From a virus: a stretch of DNA of 39,759 bases. This document shows, in pieces, positions 20,773 through 27,420 of this stretch (positions are counted from its first letter, which is position 1; each line of letters begins with the position of its first letter). The stretch spans positions 1-39,759 of the IMG/VR virus record IMGVR_UViG_3300037070_006927; one strand, given 5' to 3'. A model generated the notes under the pieces. That model saw only the letters and a program-made list of their open reading frames with translations, was not told the origin of the DNA and did not search any database. A program made the position numbers and the translations under genes.

Positions 20773-20984
20773 GCGCCCTCCACATGCCGCCGCAGGGCAG
20801 CGGCGAGCGTCACCCACACCCGCATATCGTCCTCTCCCTGCGCATCGCGCGCCAGATCGTCGAACTCTGCCGCCATGCGTAGCAGGTTCTCTCCGCCGTT
20901 GATTGCGGTGAGTCCCATCGCCCACGTGTCGGCATCGCGCGCGATCCGCCTGTAGTATTCTTCCACCGCTATGCGCTCCATCAC
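20769..20984 (-). CDS. Hypothetical protein, 71 aa
   Basis: AGGAG is seven bases before a GTG at 20984 and ten before an ATG at 20981. Sequence: MERIAVEEYYRRIARDADTW, then AMGLTAINGGENLLRMAAEF, DDLARDAQGEDDMRVWVTLA. It is an all-helical acidic protein. No family is recognised. The stop overlaps the DUF4326 start. Confidence 0.72.
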   Translation of the reverse strand: MMERIAVEEYYRRIARDADTWAMGLTAINGGENLLRMAAEFDDLARDAQGEDDMRVWVTLAAALRRHVEGA

Positions 20985-20999
20985 GCGCCATCTCCTCTC

Positions 21000-21293
21000 T
21001 CACGCTCTCACGCTCTCACGCTCCCATTGCCGCACCATCGTGCGCCCATGCTCCAGCGTCCAGTACCAGAGCGGCAGCGTGCTGCCCTCGATATGCCGTC
21101 GCAACACGCAGGATGCAACCACCCATGTTCCCGCGTGGAGCGCAATGCGTATCCACCCATCATCTTCCTCCGCCCGCACCCGCCATCTGTAGGCAGGAAA
21201 GAACCCCTGCAAGAGATCCTGTATGCTCGCGGCAAGATCGCTATCGGTTCGCTCGTCGCCCACCGCGTGCGCTATCCCCGCCCTCTCGTCCAT
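21000..21293 (-). CDS. Hypothetical protein, 97 aa
   Basis: Start at 21293 (MDERAGIAHAVGDERTDSDL) has AAGGAG upstream; an in-frame ATG at 21311 includes that site in its codons and is the alternative. It continues AASIQDLLQGFFPAYRWRVR, GWIRIALHAGTWVVASCVLR and ends QWERESVRA. The centre is strand-rich with several Trp. No family is recognised. Confidence 0.72.
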   Translation of the reverse strand: MDERAGIAHAVGDERTDSDLAASIQDLLQGFFPAYRWRVRAEEDDGWIRIALHAGTWVVASCVLRRHIEGSTLPLWYWTLEHGRTMVRQWERESVRA

Positions 21294-21334
21294 GCTCCCG
21301 TTCTCCTTCATAGAAATCGGTGCTCTGCATTATG

Positions 21335-21685
21335 TCAACACCCGCGCAGGACGACCCGCACACTGTCCGTCTCCAGGCGCACGACGAGCACGCGCTCCGA
21401 CAGCCACACGTCCGGCCCCTCGATCCCGCAGCTCGCCGCGAGCAGACGCCGCGCCTCGCCCGTCGTGCGCGCCGACACGACGGCGCGTTGCCCGCTCGCT
21501 CTCTGCACCATCCACAGGCGCGGCCCCGCGATCCACTCCGCAATCGCGGCAGCAGGGATACGCCAGCGCGTCCCGTCCTTGTACGCCCCCGGCAGCACTC
21601 CGTCGCGGCAGTACTCGCTCACCGCCTCGCCGCCCACTCCAAGCACCGCTGCCGCCTCCTGGACCGTGTGCCACGTCTCATTCAT
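21335..21685 (-). CDS. Excisionase-type HTH protein, 116 aa
   Basis: The start at 21685 overlaps the previous stop as ATGA, with GGAGAG in front. Residues 4-46 match the MerR/excisionase winged-helix pattern: TWHTVQEAAAVLGVGGEAVS, YCRDGVLPGAYKDGTRWRIP, AAAIAEWI. Such domains bind DNA through the first helices and a wing starting at the GTRWRIP turn. The C-terminal 60 residues form an unknown strand-rich part with VVSARTTGEARRLLAASCGI. A role in regulating this operon or phage DNA is plausible but not shown. Confidence 0.82.
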   Translation of the reverse strand: MNETWHTVQEAAAVLGVGGEAVSEYCRDGVLPGAYKDGTRWRIPAAAIAEWIAGPRLWMVQRASGQRAVVSARTTGEARRLLAASCGIEGPDVWLSERVLVVRLETDSVRVVLRGC

Positions 21686-22041
21686 GCGTCTCTCCATCCT
21701 GTCACGCGATTAGCACTCGCGCTCGCGGGGGGCTGGCGCACCAGCATGTCCTCGATCCACAGCACCATGCCCACGTCCACCGCGCACGGCTCCACCCCGA
21801 TATCCGATGGCGTGCATCCCACCCGCGCCCCATCGGGGAGCACGACGAGGATGTAGGAGAGGAGTCCTGCCTCCGCCACGATGACCTGCACGGGAGGCAC
21901 ACTCCACCCCACCACGCTCCCGTCTCCCCCTACGCCCGGTATCTCGCGGCACTCCCTCACGGGAATAGCGGTCCATCCCAACTCCCTGCGCTGCGCCGAC
22001 ATCGCGACGATGAAGATGTGGTCCGACGTGTCACGCTCCAT
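21682..22041 (-). CDS. Hypothetical protein, 119 aa
   Basis: Start at 22041 (MERDTSDHIFIVAMSAQRRE) with GGAGATGCGAC upstream. The body is strand-rich and hydrophobic (VPPVQVIVAEAGLLSYILVV, VDVGMVLWIEDMLVRQPP). Long GC-rich open extensions upstream are antisense artefacts. No family is recognised. Confidence 0.7.
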   Translation of the reverse strand: MERDTSDHIFIVAMSAQRRELGWTAIPVRECREIPGVGGDGSVVGWSVPPVQVIVAEAGLLSYILVVLPDGARVGCTPSDIGVEPCAVDVGMVLWIEDMLVRQPPASASANRVTGWRDA

Positions 22042-22237
22042 GTCGCATCTCCACCCTCTCGCGCTCGACGCACACGCTACATATGTCCTGCCCGCCGCGC
22101 ACGCGCCACCCCCGCTGCCGTATCCTGTTATCCAGATGGCGCACGTTGCCGTCGAGAAAGGGAACCTCGATCTCCTCCACGCCGCACCTGTCGCACACCA
22201 CGCCCACCACCGGATCACTTCGCATCGCCACGCCCAT
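22031..22237 (-). CDS. Zinc-knuckle miniprotein, 68 aa
   Basis: CDRC (residues 15-18) and CSVC (53-56) flank FLDGNVRHLDNRIRQRGW, the usual arrangement of a four-cysteine zinc ribbon with an intervening helix. The start at 22237 follows GGAGTGGAGAG; an ATG at 22225 is possible. It overlaps both neighbours. Probably a nucleic-acid or protein-binding adaptor. Confidence 0.75.
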   Translation of the reverse strand: MGVAMRSDPVVGVVCDRCGVEEIEVPFLDGNVRHLDNRIRQRGWRVRGGQDICSVCVERERVEMRHGA

Positions 22238-22703
22238 CTCTCCACTCCGCCCGCTCCGCATCGGTTGCGAGACGGAACGCGCCTTCCTGATTCACGTAGA
22301 GCACCTGCTCCCCCGCCACGTCCACCACGAGGTCGATCCCCGTGTCTCCTGCCGCGTGTACCAGCGAGAGCACGATGGGAACCCTGTCCGCCCGCGCACC
22401 GAACAGGCGCGGCAGGACGAGCACACGCGCATCGTCCACGTTCCCCGCAGGGAATTCGATGACCGCAGGAACGCGATCCGCGTTGACCGCGATGAAGCGC
22501 GTTGGGTTTTCCGTGCTGTCGCCGTGCTCGACGACACCCGACAGGTGCATCGTCCTGGGGTACCCGTAGCGCCATGTGTCGATCCCGTCGCGCACTCTGC
22601 CCACGACCAGCGTCCCGAGCGTGGCGATGAGCAACGACAGGACCACAAACAGCACCGCGCCCTCGTACTTCTCGCGCATCCCGATCCATGCTCCAATACG
22701 CAC
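22215..22703 (-). CDS. Membrane-anchored phage protein with beta-propeller-like repeat, 162 aa
   Basis: A GTG at 22703 has GGAGGAATAGG directly upstream and is preferred over the later ATG at 22679. Residues 16-34 (LFVVLSLLIATLGTLVV) form one membrane span. The outer part begins TWRYGYPRTMHLSGVVEHGD, continues TRFIAVNADRVPAVIEFPAG, and ends in GDTGIDLVVDVAGEQVLYVN, a calcium-loop-like GDTGIDLVV segment as in FG-GAP repeats. I have seen this arrangement in other phages only as hypothetical. Possibly a surface or superinfection-related protein. Confidence 0.75.
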   Translation of the reverse strand: MRIGAWIGMREKYEGAVLFVVLSLLIATLGTLVVGRVRDGIDTWRYGYPRTMHLSGVVEHGDSTENPTRFIAVNADRVPAVIEFPAGNVDDARVLVLPRLFGARADRVPIVLSLVHAAGDTGIDLVVDVAGEQVLYVNQEGAFRLATDAERAEWRDGRGDAK

Positions 22704-22704
22704 C

Positions 22705-22986
22705 CTATTCCTCCCCCGTATACCGTCGCGCGCGGGGCAAGCCCTCTCCCCCCTGCACCCGCTCGTAGACCGACTCCCCAAACACCGCGAACTCGGCATC
22801 CGCCCGCTCCGCGCCCACGCGGAACACCACGTAGACCACCACCCCGCGTGGGTTCGTCCGCTCCACCACGAGGTCTGCCCCGCACGAGGGACACGGGATG
22901 CGGACGCGCTCCTTGCCGCTCTCTCGTATGCGGTCGAACCAGTGGTGCATCGCCGGTCCATGCGTGCAGGCGCTCCCACCGCTCAT
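22705..22986 (-). CDS. Hypothetical protein with CPSCG motif, 93 aa
   Basis: Starts MSGGSACTHGPAMHHWFDRI at an ATG overlapping the previous stop as ATGA. IPCPSCGADLVVERTNPRGV (residues 31-50) contains one CxxC pair; C7, H9 and H14/H15 may complete a metal site. A strand VVVYVVFRVGAERADAEFAV follows. An in-frame extension to 23130 overlaps a better gene. Function unknown. Confidence 0.75.
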   Translation of the reverse strand: MSGGSACTHGPAMHHWFDRIRESGKERVRIPCPSCGADLVVERTNPRGVVVYVVFRVGAERADAEFAVFGESVYERVQGGEGLPRARRYTGEE

Positions 22987-23150
22987 GGCGCGTGCGGTCC
23001 ATGCGAGCGCGTCGGTATCCGCTTCGCCTGCGGTCGCTCCGCCCCGCACCAGCAGCAGCGCTCCTGCAACTGCGCCGGAGTTGACAGCAGCACCAGCACG
23101 ATATGCCAGCAATGCCCGTGCGTCTCGCACGAGCGCGGAGCCGCGCTCAT
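22983..23150 (-). CDS. Small Cys/His-rich phage protein, 55 aa
   Basis: Minus strand translation starts MSAAPRSCETHGHCWHIVLV, then QLQERCCWCGAERP and ends RSHGPHAP. The spacing C-x5-C-W-H ... C-C-W-C-G ... HGPH matches a short zinc-binding phage protein family I recall from many genomes, always hypothetical. Both ends overlap neighbours as ATGA (23150 and 22986), which supports the frame strongly. Confidence 0.82.
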   Translation of the reverse strand: MSAAPRSCETHGHCWHIVLVLLSTPAQLQERCCWCGAERPQAKRIPTRSHGPHAP

Positions 23151-23383
23151 CCGTCCCTCTGCATCGGGTCGTAGATGGTCACACGCTCATCGCGCACTTC
23201 GACGTACCTGTTGTCGTATCCGCATCCACCGATACAGTGAAGAAACAACATGTCGCACTCGGTCCATTCTTCGTGAAACGTATCCGGTACGATGCGCCCG
23301 TCACCGAGTATCTTTCGCGATCCGCCGTAGGTTCCTGCTTCTGCAAGCACTAACTCCCCTCCACATTTCGGACACCTGTTCAT
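23147..23383 (-). CDS. Zinc-ribbon protein, 78 aa
   Basis: Starts MNRCPKCGGELVLAEAGTYG after GGAGGAACTG. CPKCGG at residues 4-9 and CDM...HCIGGCGYDNRYVEV (43-63) supply four or five cysteines for a zinc ribbon. Its start overlaps the upstream stop as TGATG. Probably structural zinc; partner unknown. Confidence 0.8.
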   Translation of the reverse strand: MNRCPKCGGELVLAEAGTYGGSRKILGDGRIVPDTFHEEWTECDMLFLHCIGGCGYDNRYVEVRDERVTIYDPMQRDG

Positions 23384-23652
23384 CAGTTCCTCCGTTCGTC
23401 GATGACCCTGAATATGACGGCAGGATGCTCCACACAGGATATCGTTACTCCTATCGCTCTCCTGCCCAATAGCAGCACACCGTAGCCCGTGAGCGCTGCG
23501 ACCTCCGCACACGCGGCAGGATCGAACACAAGCTCGATCATCGCTCCGTACTCGTCGCGCGACACGTACACCACCACGCCCGGATGCGGCGTCAGCACCC
23601 ACGACGACACATGTTCGTCGTCGGTCCACCCATCCCACGCGTCGTCGCTCAC
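23383..23652 (-). CDS. Hypothetical protein, 89 aa
   Basis: A GTG overlapping the upstream stop (GTGA) gives VSDDAWDGWTDDEHVSSWVL, read with Met. It continues PHPGVVVYVSRDEYGAMIEL, ACAEVAALTGYGVLLLGRRA, IGVTISCVEHPAVIF. The beta-alpha-beta hydrophobic pattern suggests a compact fold. An ATG further up would overlap the neighbour by 90 bases and is rejected. No family is recognised. Confidence 0.7.
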   Translation of the reverse strand: MSDDAWDGWTDDEHVSSWVLTPHPGVVVYVSRDEYGAMIELVFDPAACAEVAALTGYGVLLLGRRAIGVTISCVEHPAVIFRVIDERRN

Positions 23653-24032
23653 CGTAGCGTACCGCGCAGTAGCATACCTACCACCCTGCGCATCTCCAAC
23701 CACAACCAGCGAACAGCACCCAATATCGCCATCCACTCATCCCGCATCGTCACACGTCGTGTCGTGCTCTCCTTATACGCCACCATCCAGCGCTCCACCC
23801 CATCTACCATTCCCGTCTGTACATCGGTGTACACGTACCCGACAGGACACGTCATATTCCACTGGATCACCGCATCTATTGCACTCTGCGCCACGCAGCG
23901 GTAGATAATGCGCTCCCATCTACTATGCACATCCAGCGTGCTCTTATACACGAACACCACCCCATCCAATGCGTCGTTGCGTGTTATCGTCCACCATGAC
24001 GGCACGCAACCACCGCTATCTCCTGCACTCAC
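23649..24032 (-). CDS. Hypothetical protein, 127 aa
   Basis: A GTG at 24032 overlaps the previous stop (GTGA) and has GGAGGTGATC in front. It begins VSAGDSGGCVPSWWTITRND. Middle: GVVFVYKSTLDVHSRWERII and CVAQSAIDAVIQWNMTCPVG. The C-terminal WMAILGAVRWLWLEMRRVVG is a Trp-rich amphipathic or membrane-associated helix. No family is recognised. Confidence 0.72.
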   Translation of the reverse strand: MSAGDSGGCVPSWWTITRNDALDGVVFVYKSTLDVHSRWERIIYRCVAQSAIDAVIQWNMTCPVGYVYTDVQTGMVDGVERWMVAYKESTTRRVTMRDEWMAILGAVRWLWLEMRRVVGMLLRGTLR

Positions 24033-24328
24033 TCGATCACCTCCAGATGCCACGGAATACGCTCAACATGCCGCGTTTTCTTTCCTGTATCCTGCGGTTC
24101 AGCACGTGGGTATCCCTGTCGAAAGAACTTCCATCCGTTTTCGAGGATAATATAGTGCTCATTCACATCGACGACCACGGTTTCTCCCCTGTCATATCCC
24201 ATATCGTCAATACAGCGCACCTTCTTTCCGATCCAGCGGTGGTAGTACACCCCTCTGTACCTCTCCCTGTACCCGCGCATGTACCTGCCCTGCGGCTCAA
24301 CGTCTCTCTCCCTCTCCATCTCGCTCAT
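24029..24328 (-). CDS. Hypothetical SH3-like protein, 99 aa
   Basis: The ATG overlaps the previous stop as ATGA. The N-terminus is very charged (MSEMERERDVEPQGRYMRGY). Residues 32-70, WIGKKVRCIDDMGYDRGETV and EHYIILENGWKFF, fit a small beta barrel with the G-K-x-V-x-C-I-D-D start common to SH3-like phage proteins. That fold is inference. The C-terminus is HLEVIE, whose codons give the ribosome binding site for the next gene. Confidence 0.72.
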   Translation of the reverse strand: MSEMERERDVEPQGRYMRGYRERYRGVYYHRWIGKKVRCIDDMGYDRGETVVVDVNEHYIILENGWKFFRQGYPRAEPQDTGKKTRHVERIPWHLEVIE

Positions 24329-24552
24329 ACACGCTCATCCATCTCTTTCACATACGTCCACAACGCATCGGACAGCACCCGAAACGCGTCCCTGTTCTCC
24401 TGCGTGTACCTCCGATCATGCGCCATTCTCTGCAAGCGATATGCCATTTCTTCGATGTTGGATGTGCCGTCTTTACGAACGAGAACCGTTATTCCTCGCA
24501 CCCATGCAGCGGGGTGTTGCGCTGCTCTCTGATAGTAGGGCAGGCGCTTCAC
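24325..24552 (-). CDS. Hypothetical helical protein, 75 aa
   Basis: GTG start with GGAGGTGATCCAGG in front, overlapping the previous stop (GTGA). Sequence MKRLPYYQRAAQHPAAWVRG, then IEEMAYRLQRMAHDRRYTQE, DAFRVLSDALWTYVKEMDER. A basic helical protein; no family recognised. Confidence 0.75.
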   Translation of the reverse strand: MKRLPYYQRAAQHPAAWVRGITVLVRKDGTSNIEEMAYRLQRMAHDRRYTQENRDAFRVLSDALWTYVKEMDERV

Positions 24553-24827
24553 CCTGGATCACCTCCTGTGTGGATGTGAATATGGACCTCCACGCTCGGG
24601 GCGGATAGCGCATCTAACGCCAATTCGGGCATGTGCGGAAAGGCGGGCATGCTCTGTATCTGCGGCACATCCCGCTCCATACGCTCCCGGACCATCCGCT
24701 CATATGCGTCGTGGCGCTGCACAAGCCCGCGCACCACCTGCGGCAGATCGGTGTACCTCGTCCTGTCCGCCAGATTCACGATGCCCGCGAGTGTGACAAG
24801 GATACGCTCATACGCTTGTTCGTCCAT
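24549..24827 (-). CDS. Hypothetical helical protein with His-rich end, 92 aa
   Basis: Starts MDEQAYERILVTLAGIVNLA after GGAGGGAAGG. Residues 5-55 are helical. The C-terminus SVEVHIHIHTGGDPG contains three alternating histidines on a strand, a possible metal site also seen in unrelated small phage proteins. No family is recognised. Confidence 0.75.
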   Translation of the reverse strand: MDEQAYERILVTLAGIVNLADRTRYTDLPQVVRGLVQRHDAYERMVRERMERDVPQIQSMPAFPHMPELALDALSAPSVEVHIHIHTGGDPG

Positions 24828-25181
24828 CTATTCTTCCTTCCCTCCGAACACGAGCATGCCATCCTCCGCCGTTACCTCGAACGTGATCCGCTCCCGTGCC
24901 GGAGAGACACGCTTCGCCAGCGGGCGGCAGTTGAAGTACCCTGCGCTATGGGTCGGCGCGCGTGACACAGAGTACCCATGCATCTCCGGCTCGCCATCGC
25001 GCAGACGCCGTATCCCGCCTCTGCCCGTCTCCGCATCGTACATCACCATCACATACAGGGGATACCCGAGCAGCGCATACGCATCCTTGTTCAGATACCA
25101 TGTGCCGTTCTTCCCCACCGTCACGGTTGCTACCCCGTCCCACCCGTTCCCGCGTTGCTTCTCAATCACTTCAAAAGGCAT
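24828..25181 (-). CDS. Hypothetical protein, 117 aa, faintly AbrB-like
   Basis: Start at 25181 (MPFEVIEKQRGNGWDGVATV) after GGGAGGGTGAGC. The segment VTVGKNGTWYLNKDAYALLG, then YPLYVMVMYDAETGRGGIRR recalls the KxGxxxLPxxxxxxLG then vxv.yd pattern of AbrB/MraZ-type swapped-hairpin proteins, but this is a loose resemblance. The C-terminus RITFEVTAEDGMLVFGGKEE is strand-rich. The stop directly precedes the next ATG. Confidence 0.7.
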   Translation of the reverse strand: MPFEVIEKQRGNGWDGVATVTVGKNGTWYLNKDAYALLGYPLYVMVMYDAETGRGGIRRLRDGEPEMHGYSVSRAPTHSAGYFNCRPLAKRVSPARERITFEVTAEDGMLVFGGKEE

Positions 25182-25183
25182 GC

Positions 25184-25372
25184 TCACCCTCCCACCGTTA
25201 TCCCGACCGCCACGATCAGCGCCGTCACGAGAAGAAACACAATAAAGACGCACGCGCTGATAATCGCGCTGGCGATACTGAAACCGATCAGGAAACGAAA
25301 CCAGAACGCGATGTAGTAGCCGATGCCCTGATCCCCGAACGGACGCTCCCCTGCTCCTCTGTTACTCACCAT
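25184..25372 (-). CDS. Small membrane protein, 62 aa
   Basis: Starts MVSNRGAGERPFGDQGIGYY after CAGGAGGATCGG. Residues 20-37 (YIAFWFRFLIGFSIASAI) and 38-60 (ISACVFIVFLLVTALIVAVG) form one long or two short membrane spans with a short polar N-terminus. It could modify the host membrane or exclude superinfection; the sequence does not decide. Confidence 0.75.
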   Translation of the reverse strand: MVSNRGAGERPFGDQGIGYYIAFWFRFLIGFSIASAIISACVFIVFLLVTALIVAVGITVGG

Positions 25373-25592
25373 CCGATCCTCCTGCCCCTGCCCCTTCCTG
25401 CCGCTGCACCCATTCGCCGCGAATGGTCCACCTGCCCCCGATCTTGCGCCTCTGCGCGAACTCCTGCGTGTGAATCCGCGCGTACTCGATCATCGCCAGC
25501 GCGCGCTCTCGTGGTGTCAATATCGCGACCTGCTCACGCTCCTCGTCCGAACAGAGCACGATGCGCGTGTGCGTGGCTCTCTCGCTCGTCAT
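25362..25592 (-). CDS. First gene of the leftward operon, 76 aa
   Basis: Start at 25592 (MTSERATHTRIVLCSDEERE) with CAGGAGAACGT upstream. It continues TPRERALAMIEYARIHTQEF, QRRKIGGRWTIRGEWVQRQE. The protein is basic with a possible DNA-contact surface in WTIRGEWVQRQ, but no HTH is clear. It is promoter-proximal, 39 bases after the -10 element. Confidence 0.72.
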   Translation of the reverse strand: MTSERATHTRIVLCSDEEREQVAILTPRERALAMIEYARIHTQEFAQRRKIGGRWTIRGEWVQRQEGAGAGGSDGE

Positions 25593-25630
25593 ACGTTCTC
25601 CTGTCATGGGAATGTTTCGATTGCGTTACC

Positions 25631-25659
25631 ATTGTACCGCGTTACCCACGTTCCGTCAA
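25631..25659 (-). promoter_or_regulatory. Strong leftward sigma70 promoter
   Basis: Minus strand TTGACG (25659-25654), 17 bases, TACAAT (25636-25631). Ideal spacing. It drives the 19-gene operon 25592 to 20250. Confidence 0.75.
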
Positions 25660-25676
25660 CCCGCGCCCGCCATCCC

Positions 25677-25695
25677 TTTACACGACGTGTATACT
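25677..25695 (+). promoter_or_regulatory. Promoter-like motif, copy 3, before the lysis genes
   Basis: TTTACA (25677-25682), seven bases, TATACT (25690-25695). Same short spacing and TGTA junction as the motifs at 13849 and 16844. No -35 lies 16-18 bases upstream. It is the only promoter-like signal between the divergent leftward operon and the rightward lysis-structural genes. Confidence 0.45.
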
Positions 25696-25720
25696 CAAAA
25701 GAAAGGAGAGGGGCAGATGA

Positions 25721-26035
25721 ATGGATTGGGGGGCTATCGCATCTCAGAATGGACCGCTCGGGATATTTCTTGGCGCATTGTTTTACCTCTATGTGCGCAA
25801 GCATATCGCCACCGGCAGAGAACTCGCTCTGCGCGAGGGCGAGCTGCAACGCGAGCGCGATGAGAGGAAGCGCGAGCGTGACGAGTGCGAGCGGGATAAG
25901 ATCGAGCTGCGACGAGAACTTGCATTCTGGCGCGACCTCGCCTGGTCGTCATCCAAGCTCGCGGATCACGTTATCGGCGCGATCCCGTCGAGCAACGGGC
26001 CTCCGAGCGGATCTCCACGACAGGGACAGGATTGA
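25721..26035 (+). CDS. Membrane-anchored coiled-coil protein, 104 aa
   Basis: Starts MDWGAIASQNGPLGIFLGAL after AAAGGAG. Residues 12-26 (PLGIFLGALFYLYV) form one membrane span. Residues 34-75 are a charged coiled coil (GELQRERDERKRERDECERD). This layout is found in phage lysis cassettes upstream of holins and amidases. An accessory holin or spanin-like role is possible. Confidence 0.75.
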   Translation: MDWGAIASQNGPLGIFLGALFYLYVRKHIATGRELALREGELQRERDERKRERDECERDKIELRRELAFWRDLAWSSSKLADHVIGAIPSSNGPPSGSPRQGQD

Positions 26036-26037
26036 GT

Positions 26038-26289
26038 ATGATGTGGTCACATGCGATCCTGGAAAGGATACGTCGAATGCGTCGCAGCAGGGAATCGACC
26101 CTGCCGCCGATAGAACCGCTCCATCTGCTTGCACACGACGACACGTATCTGCGCGATAAACAGGTATACGAGCGCGAAAAGCGCGTGCTGATTGCAAAAC
26201 AGGCGGATCGTGTGGCGCGCGTGAAGCGTTTGGGGTACGATCTGAGCGTATTAACACAACGTCCTATTCCTGACGAGGTACATGAATGA
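26038..26289 (+). CDS. Hypothetical protein of the lysis region, 83 aa
   Basis: ATG at 26038 or 26041 just after the previous stop; ACAGG supports 26038. Sequence MMWSHAILERIRRMRRSRES, then PPIEPLHLLAHDDTYLRDKQ, YEREKRVLIAKQADRVARVK. It is basic and helical without a membrane span. The stop overlaps the next ATG. Confidence 0.7.
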   Translation: MMWSHAILERIRRMRRSRESTLPPIEPLHLLAHDDTYLRDKQVYEREKRVLIAKQADRVARVKRLGYDLSVLTQRPIPDEVHE

Positions 26290-26819
26290 TACCTATCGTG
26301 CTGCTGCTGGTTCTTGCAGGGTGGATACTCTCATCGGCGTACTACATGATGTACTCCCTCTTTGTGCGTAACGACGGCATGCGCGACGTGCAGGCGCGGC
26401 ATGAGATGGGGATCAACACCGGCAGGGAGCGCCTTGCGCAACTCGTCGTCACGATGGGAACGTACAAGGCATGGGCGTTCGGTATCTGGCTCCTGTGCGG
26501 TCTGTACTTTGCCTACGAGATCACTCCGTGGGGGCGCGAAGAAGTACATGGACCGTGGCGGAATCTGATCATCCCCGTGTGCCTGATCGTCGGGCAGCAG
26601 TTGATCGGACGCTCGCTGCTGCGGTTCCACACCGAGCGCAAGCGCGTGCTGGATACAGACCGGCAGCACGAACAGCAGCGCCTCCTTGCTGCCGCGCGGG
26701 TGACGGCACAGAGCCTCGATAACAACACCGCCGCGCTCAACTCCCTCACCGATGCTACCAATGCCGTCACAGACACGATGCAGCAGCGCAACGATATGCG
26801 TGCGGATATGGAAGGATAG
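26286..26819 (+). CDS. Polytopic membrane protein, 177 aa
   Basis: Three hydrophobic segments: residues 2-24 (IPIVLLLVLAGWILSSAYYM), about 62-80 (AWAFGIWLLCGLYFAYEI) and 93-107 (LIIPVCLIVGQQLIG). The last 70 residues are a cytoplasmic-type helix with QHEQQRLLAAARVTAQSLDN. It is neither a typical holin length nor topology. A membrane-remodelling or lysis-timing role is suggested by place only. Confidence 0.72.
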   Translation: MIPIVLLLVLAGWILSSAYYMMYSLFVRNDGMRDVQARHEMGINTGRERLAQLVVTMGTYKAWAFGIWLLCGLYFAYEITPWGREEVHGPWRNLIIPVCLIVGQQLIGRSLLRFHTERKRVLDTDRQHEQQRLLAAARVTAQSLDNNTAALNSLTDATNAVTDTMQQRNDMRADMEG

Positions 26820-26834
26820 GAAAGGAATACATCT

Positions 26835-27224
26835 ATGCAATCCCTATTCGAGAGCGAGTACTTCGGAACGATACTCAGTCTGATAGCGGGGCAGTTCGTG
26901 CCGGGGTTGATATCGTTCATCAAGAACAAGGAATGGAGCGACGCGCAGAAGATGGCACTCACCATAGGCGTGTGTGCGCTCGTCGGTGTCCTTACCGCGC
27001 TCGGGGAGAACGCGCTCAAGGTCAACGGCACGCTCACCATCGACGATTGGCTCAAAAACGCCCTCGCGGTGTACGGAAGCGCTACAGCCGCTTACAAAAT
27101 ATACTTCCAGGACACCCGTACCAACGAGACGCTAGAGCGGATCGGGCCGTTTGCGGATGTGTCGATGCCTGACGTTCCCCCTCCCCCGCCGTTCACGCCA
27201 CCCATCCCCCCGCAAGGAGAATGA
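26835..27224 (+). CDS. Putative holin, 129 aa
   Basis: Starts MQSLFESEYFGTILSLIAGQ after GGAAAGGAA. Hydrophobic segments at 10-28 and 39-57 (KMALTIGVCALVGVLTALG) and a weaker one around 75-88. The end is proline-rich (PDVPPPPPFTPPIPPQGE). Located two genes before the amidase, it is the best holin candidate; the call rests on topology and context, not a named family. Confidence 0.55.
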   Translation: MQSLFESEYFGTILSLIAGQFVPGLISFIKNKEWSDAQKMALTIGVCALVGVLTALGENALKVNGTLTIDDWLKNALAVYGSATAAYKIYFQDTRTNETLERIGPFADVSMPDVPPPPPFTPPIPPQGE

Positions 27225-27225
27225 T

Positions 27226-27420
27226 ATGTTAGAAACGCTTTTACTCATGCTGGTGTTCATCGTTGCAGCAGCGATTATTCTATGGCTCATACGCGCTGCG
27301 GTCAACAGCATACCCGCGCTAGACAGTACGGTGCGCGGGATGATCATCGCGCTGGTGGTTATCATCCTGCTGGTCGTGTTCGTGATGTTGATATTTCCAC
27401 GTTTGGGGGTTGATCTGTGA
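27226..27420 (+). CDS. Two-span membrane protein, possible second holin, 64 aa
   Basis: Starts MLETLLLMLVFIVAAAIILW after CAAGGAGAATGAT, one base after the previous stop. Spans at 4-24 and 40-58 (GMIIALVVIILLVVFVMLIF) with a short polar loop, the shape of class II holins. Its stop overlaps the amidase start as GTGA. Confidence 0.65.
   Translation: MLETLLLMLVFIVAAAIILWLIRAAVNSIPALDSTVRGMIIALVVIILLVVFVMLIFPRLGVDL

Noticed and set aside
20407-22290. Rightward frames of 150-355 codons opposite the leftward operon
   Set aside because: They are Arg/Pro/Ser/His-rich shadows. The minus strand here has overlapping genes with start signals and the DUF4326, HTH and zinc motifs.
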